This document shows, in pieces, positions 51,619 through 61,081 of a stretch of 64,000 nt of DNA (position 1 is the stretch's first letter; each line of letters starts with the position of its first letter). The notes below the pieces were generated by a model. That model did no database searches, was not told the origin of the DNA, and was given only the letters and a program-made list of their open reading frames with translations. The stretch is from Allohoeflea poritis (lineage in GTDB: Bacteria > Pseudomonadota > Alphaproteobacteria > Rhizobiales > Rhizobiaceae). The translations under genes were made by a program, and so were the position numbers. Location: contig NZ_JAPJZH010000003.1 in the NCBI RefSeq assembly GCF_027889715.1, positions 248,001-312,000 of the forward strand. The letters run 5' to 3'.

Positions 51619-52584
51619 ATGAATGTCCATTTGAAGTCAACCGCCGCGGCGGTGGCAGTCGCCATCGGCCTGGCGGCTCCAGCCAATGCCGCCGAACTGG
51701 TTTTTGCCCACGGCGCCAACGCCGGTAACCCGCGCTATGACGCCGCGAACATGTTCGCGGGGCTCGTTTCCAGTTGCACCGGCGGAGAGCTCACGGTCAA
51801 TGTGGCACCGTCCGCGACGATGGGAAATGACGCTGAAATGATCACGTCCGTGCAGTCGGGCGTTATCGAAATGTCGGCCAACTCCCAGGGTGCAATGGGT
51901 CAGGTCGTGCCCGAAGTCGGCATGCTCGGCCTGCCATTCCTGTTTTCCAGTCTCAATGATGCCTGGGAGGCACTGGATGGCGAGGCCGGCGCGCTTATAG
52001 ACCAGAAAGCCCAGGCCGCCGGGATGAAGGTCGTCGGATATTGGGACAACGGGATCCGCAACGTCACACACACCAGCAAGCATATCGCATCGCCTGATGA
52101 CATTAAGGGTATGAAAATACGCACACCCCCGGACGAGGTCACCCTGGCGATGTTCAATGCGCTCGGCGCCAATCCGGCACCGCTTGCCTGGTCGGAACTG
52201 CCCTCGGCTCTGCGCTCCGGCGCGTTCGAAGGCCAGGAAAACCCGTTGACCAACATCCATTCAGCCAAGCTGCATGAGATCACGCCCTTTATCTCCATGA
52301 CCGGCCACAAATACGAAACGACCCCGGTCGTTGCCGGGCTTGGCTGGTGGAATGGCTTGCCTGACGCGCACCGCGACTGTATCAGCAACGCAGTCACCCA
52401 GGCGGGATGGTACCAGCGCGGCCGCTCGCAGCTCGACAATCAGGCGCTGCGGGCAAAGATGGAGACTGAAGGTGCCAAATTCCTCGATGTGGACCAGTCG
52501 GTTTTCGCCGAGGCCACGGCATCGGTCTATGACCTCTACAGCGACAAATATGGCGACATCGTCAACCTTTTGCGCGGCAACTGA
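51619..52584 (+). CDS. TRAP transporter substrate-binding protein (DctP type)
   Basis: The 321-residue product has a Sec signal (MNVHLKSTAAAVAVAIGLAAP, cleavage near ANA-AE) and DctP features: MITSVQSGVIEMSANSQG, KGMKIRTPPDEV with the conserved Arg that binds a carboxylate, and EGQENPLTNIHSAKL. The Arg suggests an acidic ligand, such as a sugar acid. GGGAGG lies upstream of the start. First of three TRAP genes. Confidence 0.94.
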   Translation: MNVHLKSTAAAVAVAIGLAAPANAAELVFAHGANAGNPRYDAANMFAGLVSSCTGGELTVNVAPSATMGNDAEMITSVQSGVIEMSANSQGAMGQVVPEVGMLGLPFLFSSLNDAWEALDGEAGALIDQKAQAAGMKVVGYWDNGIRNVTHTSKHIASPDDIKGMKIRTPPDEVTLAMFNALGANPAPLAWSELPSALRSGAFEGQENPLTNIHSAKLHEITPFISMTGHKYETTPVVAGLGWWNGLPDAHRDCISNAVTQAGWYQRGRSQLDNQALRAKMETEGAKFLDVDQSVFAEATASVYDLYSDKYGDIVNLLRGN

Positions 52585-52589
52585 GTGTC

Positions 52590-53147
52590 ATGAATGACGG
52601 CAACGACAAAGCGACGGGGTCCGCCGGCCCCGTCGAGCGCATTTTGTCGGCCGCAAGGCGGCTGATCCTCTATGCCGGCATCGCTATCTTCTCCACGACG
52701 CTTTCGGCGCTTTTCGTTGCGCTTTTCGTCAATGTCGTGCTGCGCTATGCCTTTGATCGCGGCATATCCTGGGCTTACGAGATTCCCTACATCCTGTTTC
52801 CCTGGGCCGTCGGCGGCGCGATCATCGTTGCCAGCTGCCTCGGCCGCAACATTCAAATCAATCTGTTTGCAAATCTCGTCCCGCTCGGCTCCCGGCGCCT
52901 GATCGGAACCTGCGTCAATGGCCTCGTCTTGCTGATCTGCCTGGTCGTGGTCTGGACGGCCACGCCCATCCTCAACGCATCGAAATTCATGCGGCTGGCG
53001 GAAACCGGTATCCCGCAATTTTACGGCATGTCGGGTCTCGTTGTCGCCTTTGTCGCCGTTGCCATCGTCTCGGCCATAGACCTTGTGCATCTCCTCCTTG
53101 GCGCGCCTTACCTGGACGGCAACGCCCCCGAAAAGAGCCTGAGTTGA
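52590..53147 (+). CDS. TRAP transporter small membrane subunit (DctQ type)
   Basis: The 185-residue product has four likely membrane segments, including FSTTLSALFVALFVNVVLRYAF and a following YEIPYILFPWAVGGAII region typical of DctQ. It lies 5 bases after the binding-protein gene and 4 bases before the large subunit. Confidence 0.92.
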   Translation: MNDGNDKATGSAGPVERILSAARRLILYAGIAIFSTTLSALFVALFVNVVLRYAFDRGISWAYEIPYILFPWAVGGAIIVASCLGRNIQINLFANLVPLGSRRLIGTCVNGLVLLICLVVVWTATPILNASKFMRLAETGIPQFYGMSGLVVAFVAVAIVSAIDLVHLLLGAPYLDGNAPEKSLS

Positions 53148-53151
53148 CACG

Positions 53152-54408
53152 ATGTCAATAATCGTCGGCTGGGCCTTCGCAGTTCTTGTTGTTCTCTCGA
53201 TGCCGATTGCATTCGCCCTGCTCGGCGGCGCGGCAATTGCCCTTATCGTCGAGGGGCGGCCGCTGGCGGTCATCATGCAGCGTCTTTATACGCCGACCCA
53301 GAGTTTCCCGATGCTGGCCATCCCGTTTTTCATCCTGGCGGGCAGCCTGATGATGTCGGGGCGGATCGGCGACCACCTCATCGCCTTCGCCAAGCTGGTG
53401 ATCGGCCGCGTCCGCGGCGGCATGGGCCAGGTTTCCATCCTGGGTTCCGTCATGTTCGGTGGTGTGTCCGGGTCTGCCGTTGCGGACGCATCCGCGCTCG
53501 GAAACGCGCTGATCCCGGTGCAGGTCAAGGAAGGCTATCCGCCGGCCTTTGCCGCCGCCATCAACGCGTCGTCTGCCACGATCTCGCTGCTCATTCCGCC
53601 CTCCATTCCCCTCATCCTGTTCGGCCTCGTGACATCGACGTCGATCATCGATCTTTTTGTCGCCGGCATCATTCCGGGCCTCATGCTCGGCGCAGGGCTG
53701 CTGGGGGCGTGCTGGCTGACGGCCGTGCGTCGCGGCCTGCCGCCGTCACCCCTTCTTGGTGGTTTCTCGGTGTGGCGCGGCCAGGCCCTGAAAGCCCTGC
53801 CGGCTCTGGTCATGCCGGTATTTGTTATCGGGACGCTTCGTTTCGGGGTGGCGACGCCAACCGAGGTCAGCGTAATGGCGGTAGCCTATGCACTTTTCAT
53901 CGGATCGGTCGTCTATCGGGACCTGGATCCGAAAACAATCCTTCGCGCGCTGACCGAGACCGCAGTGATGACCGGCGCCGTGCTCCTGATCATCATGGCG
54001 TCGTCGGTCGTTCAATGGATTCTGACGCTGGAGCAGGTGCCGCAGACATTGACCGACTGGATTGTCGGCAATCTCGACAAGGCCTGGATGGTCATTCTGG
54101 CGATGAACATCATCATGCTGATTGTCGGAACCGTCCTCGACCTGCCGGCAGCCATGCTGCTGCTTGGACCGCTGTTTATCGGAATTGCGCAGGCGATCGG
54201 ACTGGACCCGGTCCAGCTGGGCCTGATGATGGTCATCAATCTGGCGATCGGGCTGTATACGCCACCGGTCGGAACGACGCTCTTCATCTCGGCGACCATC
54301 GCCCGAACGACCATCGGCAAAGTCGTGGTCGAGCTCTGGCCCTTCTACCTCGTATCCGTACTGGTGCTCGTCCTCGTGAGCTACGTACCGGCGTTGACGA
54401 TCTACTGA
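53152..54408 (+). CDS. TRAP transporter large membrane subunit (DctM type)
   Basis: The 418-residue product is highly hydrophobic (about 12 spans) with the DctM signatures FGGVSGSAVADASALGNALIPV, ATISLLIPPSIPLILFG and NLAIGLYTPPVGTTLF. It completes the TRAP importer. Its stop faces the convergent porin gene 23 bases away. Confidence 0.95.
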   Translation: MSIIVGWAFAVLVVLSMPIAFALLGGAAIALIVEGRPLAVIMQRLYTPTQSFPMLAIPFFILAGSLMMSGRIGDHLIAFAKLVIGRVRGGMGQVSILGSVMFGGVSGSAVADASALGNALIPVQVKEGYPPAFAAAINASSATISLLIPPSIPLILFGLVTSTSIIDLFVAGIIPGLMLGAGLLGACWLTAVRRGLPPSPLLGGFSVWRGQALKALPALVMPVFVIGTLRFGVATPTEVSVMAVAYALFIGSVVYRDLDPKTILRALTETAVMTGAVLLIIMASSVVQWILTLEQVPQTLTDWIVGNLDKAWMVILAMNIIMLIVGTVLDLPAAMLLLGPLFIGIAQAIGLDPVQLGLMMVINLAIGLYTPPVGTTLFISATIARTTIGKVVVELWPFYLVSVLVLVLVSYVPALTIY

Positions 54409-54431
54409 ATTTGGACCAAACGCAATTGGGT

Positions 54432-55820
54432 TCAAAATGTCGCGCCGACGGAAAAGCCTACCACCACGGCGTCGTCGATGCTGGATTTGCCGTCAGGATT
54501 AATAACGAACTGCACATCCGGCTGCACATAGAACGCCGGCAGGAGCTGGGCGCGATAGTTGACTTCAAGGATGGTTTCCGCAGTCTGGCCGGCCAAGTGC
54601 TCGCTGAACACGCCCGTGGCGGCAATAAAGGACAGGCTGTCGTTCGGGCGGCTGTCGAAAGGTCCGACATAGCTCAGGCCTCCGGCGGCCATAAACATGA
54701 TTTCATTGAGGTCGGGCGGCGCGTAGCTGAGTGCGAGCCACGCCCACAATCCCCTGGAATAGCTGTCGTCCGCGCTGTAGAGCATCTGTTCGCCCATCGC
54801 GTAAATGCCCCATGTGTTGCGCTCGCTGTCACCCGTCTCCAGATTGGTCAGGCGCTCGGTATCGAAATAGCCGCCGACCTTGTAGGTGCCCGGCAATCCG
54901 CTTTGTGATGCCCTGTTACCGACATTCACACCAACCTCCGAAATGGCCAGAACGCCCGACCCGTCGGGCACGCCAAATTCGACACCGTGTTCGCTGGGAT
55001 CTCCCAGGGTCGGATAAACCAGATATGCGCCAGTCTGTGCATACCAGCTGTTTCCAGGTTTCACCTTCACCCGGCCGCCCCAGACAGCATTCGGATAGGT
55101 TGGAAAGTTAATACTGCTCGCCCCGGCAATCGGGTTGCCGCAGATCCCCTGGTTGAGGGATGTACAGGCTGTGGCAAGCGTGGCGAAATCCTCGCCCGTG
55201 ATGATCCGGCCGCCAACCAGTTCCGTGGTGTTGTTGAACAATTGTGTGCCAAGGGCGAGATGAACGAGACGCGTCGAAGGCCCGGCCTCTCCTGATGACG
55301 ACAATTGAACCGGAAAGTGGTTGCCGATGTAGTTCGGCGTCAGGCCGATATTGCCGGTACCCAAATTGAACGAGGCCGTGAAATATGTCCGTTGGTCAAT
55401 GTCAAGCAGGCGTGAGAAATCCACGAACGTCCCGAAGTTCCAGCTGCCGATCCAGCTTGCCCCGTCCGGTGTCTGCCCACCGATGGGATTTGCGGCAAAC
55501 TGGCCGGAGTAAGCCGCAGCAAACGAGATACCCATCAGTTCCAGATCGTCGCGCAGGCCGCCCCAGCTTCCGAATACATTGGGAGCTTGCAGATTGCCGG
55601 AGAACCACCCCCAATCCTGCCCGGGCGTCCACGTCCCGGGGTGCAGCCAGGGTGTCGCCGTTTCCGGTCCTGCCGTGTCCCATCTTGCGGGATTAAACTG
55701 GCTGGATTTTATCCAGGGATTGATATCCGCCCAGGAAGGGGTCACCCCGGCCGTTAATCCCATGATCGCCAGTGTGGAGCCGAAGGCCCGGAAACGAAGT
55801 TTCTGCAAATGTGCCGACAT
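54432..55820 (-). CDS. OprB-family carbohydrate-selective porin
   Basis: I start at ATG 55820, which gives a Sec signal (MSAHLQKLRFRAFGSTLAIMG, cleavage near SWA-DI); the frame is open to 56033 but that part is not family-like. The 462-residue mature protein fits OprB: LGTGNIGLTPNYIGN, GGYFDTERLTNLETGDSER, and a C-terminal strand ending in Phe, the outer-membrane assembly signal. It follows the CxxCH protein and multicopper oxidase genes. A frameshifted relative of its end lies at 63211-63383. Confidence 0.88.
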   Translation of the reverse strand: MSAHLQKLRFRAFGSTLAIMGLTAGVTPSWADINPWIKSSQFNPARWDTAGPETATPWLHPGTWTPGQDWGWFSGNLQAPNVFGSWGGLRDDLELMGISFAAAYSGQFAANPIGGQTPDGASWIGSWNFGTFVDFSRLLDIDQRTYFTASFNLGTGNIGLTPNYIGNHFPVQLSSSGEAGPSTRLVHLALGTQLFNNTTELVGGRIITGEDFATLATACTSLNQGICGNPIAGASSINFPTYPNAVWGGRVKVKPGNSWYAQTGAYLVYPTLGDPSEHGVEFGVPDGSGVLAISEVGVNVGNRASQSGLPGTYKVGGYFDTERLTNLETGDSERNTWGIYAMGEQMLYSADDSYSRGLWAWLALSYAPPDLNEIMFMAAGGLSYVGPFDSRPNDSLSFIAATGVFSEHLAGQTAETILEVNYRAQLLPAFYVQPDVQFVINPDGKSSIDDAVVVGFSVGATF

Positions 55821-56075
55821 TGGACTACTCTGGCCCTTCTTTTGCCCGGTGACCCGTCTTGCCGTACGCCGTGGCAGGGTCGCGGGCGATTTGTGATTCA
55901 TGAACAGGAAGCTGCAAGCCTGGAGAAGCGGCAATGCGAACCGGTTTTGAATGGCGTTTCCAACGCCGTCTTCATCACACCGCAGGGTTCCGGCGTTCGA
56001 ATATTGCAAACGCCGATCCTGTCTGTACGGCAACGCCTTATGCGTTTCTGCATCCTGCTCGTCCCAAAATGGTTT

Positions 56076-57605
56076 CTACTCGCTTCTCGGAGCCAGAGGC
56101 GCACCGCCGGGTCCGGGGGTCCCAAATGTCAGAACGTTGTTGACATAAGTGCGCATCGCATCCGCCCAGTCCGTCAACGTCTTGCAAATCGCCGGCTTGT
56201 CCGCGACGTCGACGGAGCAACGCAGCGATACGAAGTTGTTCAGGCTCATCGAAAGTTGCAGGGAAAAGTCCGACGAATACAGCTGACTGTCGCTGAACAC
56301 CGCCCCGGCGGAAACGTTGCGATAGAACGTCATACGAAAATCCTGATGATCGCCGGCTGTCTTCGAATCGTCCAGGCCCAGGATGGGGCCGAGGGTCGAG
56401 AACTCCGGCAAGATCGCGACCGGCGGGAAGCCGGCGGTCTGATGGCACCCCATGCAGGAAGCCTGCGGATTGTCGACCGGACCGGCGAGACGGCCACCGT
56501 AGCCGAGATGATCGAGTGTGACGGGAGCGGTCGTCAGTTCCTTGAGCGCTTCCTCGTCAATCCACTGCTCCGTCAGTTTTTCCTGACTGCAGTTTCCGTC
56601 GGCATCACACGTCTGCGAATATGTGACTTTGGGGCTGTTTCCCCACTGGAGACCGAGGGGCACCATGCGATCCCAGACCGTTGCCCCACTGCGGGTGCCG
56701 TCATAGGCGAACGTTCCAAAAAGCCAGCCGGAAAAGCTGCGATCATCGCGCACGGCAACATCGATCTGCAACAGGCGGACGCTTTGGACCTTCCTCTCAT
56801 AGCGCGAGATCGGCCCCTGATTGCGGACAGCCGGCTCTGTTTCGACATATATATCCGCCTGCCACTCGAGAGCATCCTTCATGGTCGGAAGCTGGGCTTC
56901 TTCGATTGTCGAAAACAGAAGCTTGATGATGTAGGAACCGTCGGCAAAATTGTTCAGTCCGGCGGGATCGGGATTGAGCGCCGACGGGTCAGGCGAATTG
57001 GGATCGCAATAAACCTGGCCAATACCGAAAGCGCCTCTGTCGTTGTAGTAGGCGCCCGACCAGGTATCGACCGATTTGGTCTGCAGTGTCGACAGTGTCT
57101 TCGGATTGGAATCGAATTCGTGGGTCAGGCCATGGACGAACTCGCGGCCGTCGGTCCCCGGCCAGTCGGCTGCGACTTCGGAGTTCCAATCCATCCAGGG
57201 CATCGAGTACCAGGACCGGACCTTGTTGTCTTCAACATAAAAATCGACCTCGACGTTACCCTCCAGACCATATTTGAGGAGTTCAGCCAGGTAGGTTTTC
57301 GGATCGGAGGGAGCGCCGTTCTCGAATTCTATCGCCATCCACGGATAGTCTTCCTTGGGTGGCAGCTTGTCAGGGTAGTCCTGGCTTAACTTGAAAACCC
57401 GACCGGTATAGTCGGCCGGCGGATCGCCACCCTCCCCTTGCAGGTAGTAATCCTTGAATTCGCCCCGCACACAGCCCTGTTTCGCATGGGCGTTGCGTTC
57501 ATCATCCGATGAAGCCAACGCGCTGACAGGTGCGCCAATCGTGAAAATGCAAAAAACCGGGAAACAAAGACATACTGATCGGTTGAGGATGTTGGTCAGT
57601 CTCAT
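56076..57605 (-). CDS. Exported protein with a single CxxCH haem motif, function unknown
   Basis: The 509-residue product has an N-terminal signal (hydrophobic residues about 10-30, cleavage near ALAS-SD) and one CMGCH haem-attachment motif near residue 389. Otherwise it shows no standard cytochrome c fold: it is long, rich in Trp, Asp and Gly, with segments such as GWLFGTFAYDGTRSG and WDRMVPLGLQWGN. It is 18 bases after the multicopper oxidase gene, so the two are probably one operon and may exchange electrons in the periplasm. I do not recognise the family. Confidence 0.75.
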   Translation of the reverse strand: MRLTNILNRSVCLCFPVFCIFTIGAPVSALASSDDERNAHAKQGCVRGEFKDYYLQGEGGDPPADYTGRVFKLSQDYPDKLPPKEDYPWMAIEFENGAPSDPKTYLAELLKYGLEGNVEVDFYVEDNKVRSWYSMPWMDWNSEVAADWPGTDGREFVHGLTHEFDSNPKTLSTLQTKSVDTWSGAYYNDRGAFGIGQVYCDPNSPDPSALNPDPAGLNNFADGSYIIKLLFSTIEEAQLPTMKDALEWQADIYVETEPAVRNQGPISRYERKVQSVRLLQIDVAVRDDRSFSGWLFGTFAYDGTRSGATVWDRMVPLGLQWGNSPKVTYSQTCDADGNCSQEKLTEQWIDEEALKELTTAPVTLDHLGYGGRLAGPVDNPQASCMGCHQTAGFPPVAILPEFSTLGPILGLDDSKTAGDHQDFRMTFYRNVSAGAVFSDSQLYSSDFSLQLSMSLNNFVSLRCSVDVADKPAICKTLTDWADAMRTYVNNVLTFGTPGPGGAPLAPRSE

Positions 57606-57623
57606 GGCTATCGTTCCCTTTTT

Positions 57624-59315
57624 CTATGAGTGGTCATGTCTGGACGCCGGATCGACGATCAGGAAGTTTTGCATCATGCCCGTGTCTTCGTGCGGCAGGA
57701 TATGGCAGTGGTAGACGGCCTTGCCGACGTACTCCTTGAAGCGCATGCGCACGACAACGGTTTCATTTACGGGGACCCAAATCGTATCCTGGATCAGGCC
57801 CGGCGGTTGCTCGATGCCGCCAATCGATACCACCTCGAATGAATTGACATGGATATGGAAGGGATGTCCCTCGATACCCCCGTGATGGGTGTCCTCAAGC
57901 GACAAATGCCATTCTTCCACGCCGCCCAGATCGACGACGGTCGGCACTTCCATTTCGCTGTAGATCGCATTGTTGATGAGGTAATCACCACCGACGACCT
58001 TGTTGATGATCCCGGGAACGCTGCCGGTGAAGACGATCTGGCGGACACGACTCACCTCTTCGGGTTCGATCAACGGATATTCGCGCGAGGGAACCGGCAG
58101 TTCGTCTGGCAGCGCCATATCCTGTGCCGGACCCTTCACCTCGATTTCCGCGACCACCTTGGCCGCACTTTCGAGGAACTGCCGATCGTGAGGGATTTGG
58201 CGTATCTGATAGACGCCGGGCGTTGCGTTTGCCTTGATCAGAAATTCGGCCCGATTGGCTGGCGCCAGGAGAAGCTGTCCGTCGGTTTCACTGTAACCAG
58301 TCGCCGGAATGCTGCGCACCTGCGGGAAATTCACCCCATCCATGGCAAGCAGGTGGACCTCATGCCCGTCGACGACAATCGGCATGAGATTGTCCGAACT
58401 GCCGTTGAGCATCAGGAAACGAACCACCTCACCCGGTGCAAGGGTGAAGCGCTGCGGCGTCAGTTGTGCTGGGACCGGGCTTGTATCTTCGTTGGGACGG
58501 TCATTGTGCGTCTCTCTGAAAAACGGCTCGCCATTGAGAAGGTAGTACCGGAGTTTGTAATCGCCGGTGGTGAAGCCGCCGTTCAGGGATGTCCTTTCGC
58601 CATTAATGGTGACGTATCCGCCATAAGTCTGCCAGATGGCGTTCTGAACCGGCTCGTAGGTCCACAAATCCGGGTCATCCTCGCTTGGGAACAGGCCGAT
58701 GTCCTGAATCACGAGCGGGATCGAACGAGCAGCTTTGATTTCCGGGACTTCGTCGAGAGCGCCCTTTACGATGAGGGGCCCCGCCATTCCGCTTGCCGCC
58801 TGGACCGCCGTCGCACCATGTTTGTGCGGATGATACCAATTGAGCCCGGGAGGGTGATTTTCCGGAATTTCGAAGACATAGTCGAGATGTTCGCCGGGCG
58901 GGATCTTGATCATCGGCGCGAGCGGCTCGGAGGTCCCAATTGGAACGAACAGATGCGGCAGCACATCCATGCCGTGAAGATGAAGGGCCGTGTGGTCGAG
59001 GCCATGGGGTACATTGTGGTCGCCGCCCCAGGCGGACGAATCGTAGGGCGGCAACGAATTCTTCATTCGAATTCGCAGCGTCGTTCCCGGTGTCGCTGTA
59101 ATTGTCGGGCCGGGAATCTGGTCATTGTATGCCCTGAGCCTCACCCGATTGCCGTCAAGGACCGTCTCCTTGATAGCGCATTCGAGCACAATCCAATCGT
59201 CTCCGCTGACGGATGCAGTATCACTTTCCGCTTTGGCCAAAGACGACGTGCCCGCAACGCCAGCCACCGCCGCGAGTGAACCGCCGAGGACTTCCCGACG
59301 TGTTACCCTATCCAT
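57624..59315 (-). CDS. Tat-exported multicopper oxidase
   Basis: I start at ATG 59315 (MDRVTRREVLGGSLAAVAG), which makes a clear twin-arginine signal; the longer frame to 59375 is unsupported. The 563-residue product has the copper motifs in order: HLHG, WYHPHKHG, HPFHIHVNSF and HCHILPHEDTGMM, the last with the Cys-His pair and axial Met of the T1 site. Family members oxidise phenols, metals or cuprous ions. Met-rich copper-tolerance segments are absent. First gene of a three-gene set with the CxxCH protein and porin. Confidence 0.92.
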   Translation of the reverse strand: MDRVTRREVLGGSLAAVAGVAGTSSLAKAESDTASVSGDDWIVLECAIKETVLDGNRVRLRAYNDQIPGPTITATPGTTLRIRMKNSLPPYDSSAWGGDHNVPHGLDHTALHLHGMDVLPHLFVPIGTSEPLAPMIKIPPGEHLDYVFEIPENHPPGLNWYHPHKHGATAVQAASGMAGPLIVKGALDEVPEIKAARSIPLVIQDIGLFPSEDDPDLWTYEPVQNAIWQTYGGYVTINGERTSLNGGFTTGDYKLRYYLLNGEPFFRETHNDRPNEDTSPVPAQLTPQRFTLAPGEVVRFLMLNGSSDNLMPIVVDGHEVHLLAMDGVNFPQVRSIPATGYSETDGQLLLAPANRAEFLIKANATPGVYQIRQIPHDRQFLESAAKVVAEIEVKGPAQDMALPDELPVPSREYPLIEPEEVSRVRQIVFTGSVPGIINKVVGGDYLINNAIYSEMEVPTVVDLGGVEEWHLSLEDTHHGGIEGHPFHIHVNSFEVVSIGGIEQPPGLIQDTIWVPVNETVVVRMRFKEYVGKAVYHCHILPHEDTGMMQNFLIVDPASRHDHS

Positions 59316-59439
59316 CTCGATTGCCCCTCTCCGGTGGCGTCTCTCCCGGCTTTGTGCGGCGCGATTCGCGCCCAAAACCTGATAAAAAAAATCGAGAGTT
59401 TGGGTGTAAAACGCAAGGAACTATAGCAAGACAGCAGTT

Positions 59440-59748
59440 TCAAATTTCGTAGGTCAAACGTATCACCGGGCTCGACAATCTGCCCGTCTGCGACGTCAGG
59501 CGAAGCCGCACAGCCTCTGCTATCCCGACGACGTCGTTATTGTGGCCGAATGCATGCACTGCAATCATCCAACGCGTGTCGCCGCTCAATTGGCCGTTCT
59601 GAATTTGACGTTTGTGGCTTCCGGTATAACGCGACGCCACGATAGTGGCATTGAGGATTTCGACACCGCTCAATCCTTTGCTCTTGTCGGTGGCGATCAG
59701 CGTCGTGACAGCCGTCTCCCGGACAACTTTACGGGGAAAACGGGTCAT
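59440..59748 (-). CDS. Possible small hypothetical protein in the gap between multicopper oxidase and AraC genes
   Basis: A 102-residue minus-strand frame (MTRFPRKVVRETAVTTL to LSSPVIRLTYEI) has coding-like third positions and a beta-rich look, more so than the opposite frame. There is no clear ribosome site. The 484-base gap (59316-59799) otherwise shows only an AT-rich stretch near 59370-59450. It could be a real small gene or a remnant. I recognise no family. Confidence 0.33.
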   Translation of the reverse strand: MTRFPRKVVRETAVTTLIATDKSKGLSGVEILNATIVASRYTGSHKRQIQNGQLSGDTRWMIAVHAFGHNNDVVGIAEAVRLRLTSQTGRLSSPVIRLTYEI

Positions 59749-59799
59749 TGTGACTTTTGGGAGCTATCATCCAATCCGTTGTTCGATAGAATCGCAGAC

Positions 59800-60834
59800 A
59801 TGATGAGACAAGATGACCTGGTTCCCGCTCTCAAATTCGATGGCACGTCATTGGGCAGCAAGCACAGCTTCGATGCATGGCGTGAAGCCCTTCGATGCGT
59901 CTACGATATGACGCCTCTGGAGGACGATGCCGGCGCATTGGAAAACATGAACGGTTGGCTGGTGGACAATCTCATATTCACTGAGGTTTCCTTCTCGAGA
60001 CAGACCTTCAGCCATCATGCCCACCACCTGCAGGACGCCAACTACCTGAGCTTGCAGATATACAGGTCCGGGAGTTCAGCAGGTGTCCTGGTGGATCAAT
60101 CCTGGGCCATTAAGCCAGGCGAAGTGCACATCTATGATTTTTCGCGAGAGTTTCACTCAGCGGCAGAAAATTCTGTCGTTTCGGGTGTTAAAATCCCGCA
60201 TGAGGCTGTCGGATATGATCCGGCAAAACACCCGGCGCACATGATGTTCTGTGGCAGTTCTGCCATTGGCAGTGTCTTGAGGGAGAGCTATTACGCGATT
60301 CAGCGCCGCCTGCCGGAACTCAACCTGGAGGAAGCTGCAGCCCTGGCGAATGGATTTTGCGGACTGGTGCGCGGCATCATCAATCCCAGAACGACAAAGC
60401 AGTCGACTCCAGCGAAAAAATTCGCCACTGAACGGCGCCTTGCCATGCGATCTTATCTGGACCGGCATCTATCGGATCCCGACCTCGGAATCGATGATCT
60501 GTTGGACGCATTTGGTGTTTCGCGGCCGTCAGTCTATCGCGACTTCGGCGATGCTGGTGGAGTAACGGCTTACATTAATGGGCGTCGTCTCGATCGCGCC
60601 TTTCATCAGCTTGTTTCCGCAAGCCCTTCACACGGGCGCGTCAAAGAAATTGCCTACCGGATCGGGTTCAATGACACATCACATTTCAGCAGGCTTTTCC
60701 GCAAGCGCTTCGGCATAACACCCGGAATGGTCATGACAGACCGGCGATTTGCAGTGGCACACCGCCAGCCGTCAGATCAGAACGCTTCCTCGCTCAACAC
60801 CTCTCTGCTAAGCGACTGGTTCAATTGCATTTGA
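59800..60834 (+). CDS. AraC-family transcriptional regulator
   Basis: I choose ATG 59800 or 59803 (MMRQDDLVPALKF), about 344 residues; the frame runs on from 59542 but the upstream part is not family-like. The C terminus has the AraC double helix-turn-helix: DLLDAFGVSRPSVYRDF and VKEIAYRIGFNDTSHFSRLFRKRFGITPG. The N-terminal domain resembles the cupin-type ligand part of AraC regulators that sense small organic molecules. It probably controls the downstream hydrolase/urea channel/cupin genes, and perhaps the divergent multicopper oxidase set. Confidence 0.88.
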   Translation: MMRQDDLVPALKFDGTSLGSKHSFDAWREALRCVYDMTPLEDDAGALENMNGWLVDNLIFTEVSFSRQTFSHHAHHLQDANYLSLQIYRSGSSAGVLVDQSWAIKPGEVHIYDFSREFHSAAENSVVSGVKIPHEAVGYDPAKHPAHMMFCGSSAIGSVLRESYYAIQRRLPELNLEEAAALANGFCGLVRGIINPRTTKQSTPAKKFATERRLAMRSYLDRHLSDPDLGIDDLLDAFGVSRPSVYRDFGDAGGVTAYINGRRLDRAFHQLVSASPSHGRVKEIAYRIGFNDTSHFSRLFRKRFGITPGMVMTDRRFAVAHRQPSDQNASSLNTSLLSDWFNCI

Positions 60835-61081
60835 CCGATATTGACCAATGTCTCACCGAAACAAAAAGCAATGATAATTTGAGACTGCTGTTCAATACAA
60901 TGTGGTTGTAAGCAAGACAGGGTAATTCCGACAATCAGCCCAGGCATTCTGGTCGATTGATTCGCGACCAGCCCGACGTTTCGTGACGGCATCAGAGCGA
61001 AACGAAAGGTTGTTTGCGTTGCAATCCAGGTCGACCGGGGCTTTGGGGCGATCGTGCCTTGAAACACGAGGAGTGGGTCCA

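Noticed and set aside
55821-56033. N-terminal extension of the porin by 71 codons
   Set aside because: It has no ribosome site and no signal peptide; ATG 55820 gives a normal Sec leader. The gap 55821-56075 shows no other convincing feature.
59542-59799. Upstream GTG-start extension of the AraC regulator
   Set aside because: The 86 added residues are not family-like, and the opposite strand looks more coding there.
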